From Astropecten irregularis (lineage: Eukaryota > Echinodermata > Asteroidea > Paxillosida > Astropectinidae): a stretch of DNA of 64,000 bases. The position numbers and the translations under genes were made by a program. The notes beneath the pieces were generated by a model. The model was not told the DNA's origin and made no database searches. It worked only from the letters and a program-made list of their open reading frames with translations. How positions within the stretch are numbered: position 1 is the stretch's first letter; each line of letters opens with the position of its first letter. Positions 62,119 to 64,000 of the stretch are shown here, piece after piece. Where the stretch lies: positions 7,626,001 through 7,690,000 of the forward strand of contig OZ020248.1 of NCBI GenBank assembly GCA_963971285.1, read 5' to 3'.

Positions 62119-63899
62119 GCACAGCCCATATTTCCCTGTAGAGTTCATCTGGGGCTACATGTCGTGCAGGTTTCAAGTCGATTGCCTCAGTATTCAAGGA
62201 GAAATTTCCAACTCTAGAGTCAAAAATTGTCTCATAGTCTAAGTACAGTTTTAATGCGGCCTGCTCGGAGGCCTTCACGCATAGCGTGTGGTGCTATACT
62301 TGGATTTTCGGCCATGAACATGACTTTGGAATTTGGCACAGCCCATATCTCCCTGTAGAGTTCATCTGGGGCTACATGTCGTGCAAGTTTCAAGTCGGTT
62401 TCCTCAGTATTCAGGGAGAAATTCCCAACTCTAGCGTCAAAAAGTGTCTCATAGTTTAAGTGCAGTTTTAATGCGGCCTGATCGGAGGCCTTCTCGCATA
62501 GCGTGTGTTGCTTTACTTGGATTTTAGGCCATGAACATGACTTTGGAATTTGGCACAGCCCATATTTCCCTCTAGAGTACATCTGGGGCTACATGTCGTG
62601 CAAGTTTCAAGTCGATTACCTCAGTATTCAGGGAGAAATTTCCAACTCTAGTGTCAAAAATTGTCTCATAGTCTAAGCACAGTTTTAATGCGGCCTGCTC
62701 GGAGGCCTTCACGCATAGCGTGTGGTGCTATACTTGGATTTTCGGCCATGAACATGACTTTGGAATTTGGCACAGCCCATATCTCCCTGTAGAGTTCATC
62801 TGGGGCTACATGTCGTGCAAGTTTCAAGTCGGTTTCCTCAGTATTCAGGGAGAAATTCCCAACTCTAGCGTCAAAAAGTGTCTCATTGTTTAAGTGCAGT
62901 TTTAATGCGGCCTGATCGGAGGCCTTCTCGCATAGCGTGTGTTGCTTTACTTGAATTTTAGGCCATGAACATGACTTTGGAATTTGGCACAGCCCATATT
63001 TCCCTCTAGAGTACATCTGGGGCTACATGTCGTGCAAGTTTCAAGTCGATTACCTCAGTATTCAGGGAGAAATTTCCAACTCTAGTGTCAAAAATTGTCT
63101 CCTAGTCTAAGCACAGTTTTAATGCGGCCTGCTCGGAGGCCTTCACGCATAGCGTGTGGTGCTATACTTGGATTTTCGGCCATGAACATGACTTTGGAAT
63201 TTGGCACAGCCCATATCTCCCTGTAGAGTTCATCTGGGGCTACATGTCGTGCAAGTTTCAAGTCGGTTTCCTCAGTATTCAGGGAGAAATTCCCAACTCT
63301 AGCGTCAAAAAGTGTCTCATAGTCTAAGTGCAGTTTTAATGCGGCCTGATCGGAGGCCTTCTCGCATAGCGTGTGTTGCTTTACTTGGATTTTAGGCCAT
63401 GAACATGACTTTGGAATTTGCCACAGCCCATATTTCCCTCTAGAGTACATCTGGGGCTACATGTCGTGCAAGTTTCAAGTCGATTACCTCAGTACTCAGG
63501 GAAAAATTTCGAACTCGAGCGTCAAAAAGTGTCTCATAGTCAAAGTGCAGTTTTAATGCGGCCTGCTCGGAGGCCTTCACGCATAGCGTGTGGTGCTATA
63601 CTTGGATTTTCGGCCATGACCATGACTTTGGAATTTGGCACAGCCCATATTTCCCTGTAGAGTTCATCTGGGGATACATGTCGTGCAAGTTTCAAGTCGA
63701 TTGCCTCAGTATTCAGGGAGAAATTTCCAACTCTAGTGTCAAAAATTGTCTCATAGTCTAAGTACAGTTTTAATGCGGCCTGCTCGGAGGCCTTCACGCA
63801 TAGCGTGTGGTGCTATACTTGGATTTTCGGCCATGAACATGACTTTGGAATTTGGCACAGCCCATATCTCCCTGTAGAGTTCATCTGGGGCTACATGTC
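61422..63899 (+). repeat. About 2.4-kb block, copy 3
   Basis: Matches 52,513-54,990 at offset 8,909, with ctcattgtttaag near 62,883 and acttgaattttagg near 62,950. Private changes are tgtcgtacaag near 61,946, attcaaggag near 62,194 and ctcctagtc near 63,099. Confidence 0.8.
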
Positions 63900-64000
63900 G
63901 TGCAAGTTTCAAGTCGATTACCTCAGTATTCAGGGAGAAATTTCCAACTCTAGAGTCAAAAATTGTCTCATAGTCTAAGTACAGTTTTAATGCGGCCTGC

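Larger units (their letters stand above)
1..64000 (+). repeat. 217-bp satellite DNA array (whole window)
   Basis: The sequence is an uninterrupted head-to-tail array of a 217-bp unit. Unit starts (tgactttgg or variants such as tgtctttgg) fall at 1, 218, 435, 652 and so on to 63,840, giving 294 full units and a 160-bp tail. The 41-bp excess over 294 x 217 equals the sum of the small indels found by eye. All units share one orientation, and no non-satellite DNA separates them. Monomers differ at a limited set of positions, and the combinations recur, which shows higher-order organisation. Arrays of this kind are known from centromeric and other heterochromatin of eukaryotes; the location here is inference. 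I do not recognise the family. Both array edges lie outside the window. Confidence 0.98.

Noticed and set aside
1-64000. CRISPR array
   Set aside because: The period is 217 bp and the whole period is repeated. There are no unique spacers, no short direct repeat of 23-50 bp, and no cas genes.
1-64000. Tandem gene family, rDNA spacer, or histone/5S/tRNA cluster
   Set aside because: No rRNA or tRNA sequence features, no internal Pol III boxes that I can recognise, and no part of the unit behaves as a conserved gene against a variable spacer.
1-64000. Inserted transposon or retroelement
   Set aside because: Monomer phase can be followed through the whole window with only small indels (largest 10 bp), so nothing of element size is inserted.
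1-64000. Inverted repeats or palindromic array switch
   Set aside because: All unit starts that I followed read in the plus direction. I found no strand switch.

Overview
The window holds one thing from end to end: a head-to-tail tandem array of a 217-bp satellite monomer, about 46% GC (99 of 217 bases counted in the first unit). Taking the unit to begin at the motif tgactttgg, monomers start at base 1 and the last start is at 63,840. That gives 294 complete units plus a 160-bp partial. 294 x 217 is 63,798, and the last start sits 41 bp further on. That surplus is exactly the sum of the indels I could locate by eye: three 7-bp duplications, one 10-bp insertion, one 2-bp insertion, thirteen +1 slips and five -1 slips. 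I see no gene, RNA gene, transposon, unrelated spacer or inversion. All monomers run in one direction.

A pure 64-kb satellite block with layered higher-order repeats (HORs) points to eukaryotic heterochromatin, such as a centromere, pericentromere, subtelomere or sex-chromosome block. I do not recognise the family and cannot name the species. Open frames occur in every monomer, but they are by-products of a 217-bp unit (72 codons plus one base, so the frame rotates at each unit) and I annotate none as genes.

Layout. Bases 1-13,620 are a mosaic of overlapping multi-monomer duplications with periods of 1,302, 1,519 and 1,737 bp, and longer-range copies at offsets of 6,295, 7,597 and 9,985 bp. 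Bases 13,621-34,452 are a large tandem segmental duplication: a 10,199-bp block (47 monomers) followed by a near-identical 10,633-bp block (49 monomers). The breakpoints share a 24-bp identical stretch, and the main difference is a two-monomer indel. Bases 34,453-45,648 carry 12- and 13-monomer HORs (2,611 and 2,828 bp) tagged by a 7-bp duplication. Bases 45,649-64,000 are dominated by a 434-bp dimer of two monomer types, reshuffled into repeated blocks of about 1.3, 2.0 and 2.4 kb.

Monomer classes are zoned. A class reading ctaaatatcgtgga is found only up to about 31.3 kb. A class with gtgttgctttacttgg first appears near 22.7 kb and becomes a regular partner of the dimer after 34.5 kb. The picture is an array shaped by repeated unequal exchange or replication-based amplification on several scales. 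Block boundaries were placed by eye and are good to tens of bases unless stated otherwise.
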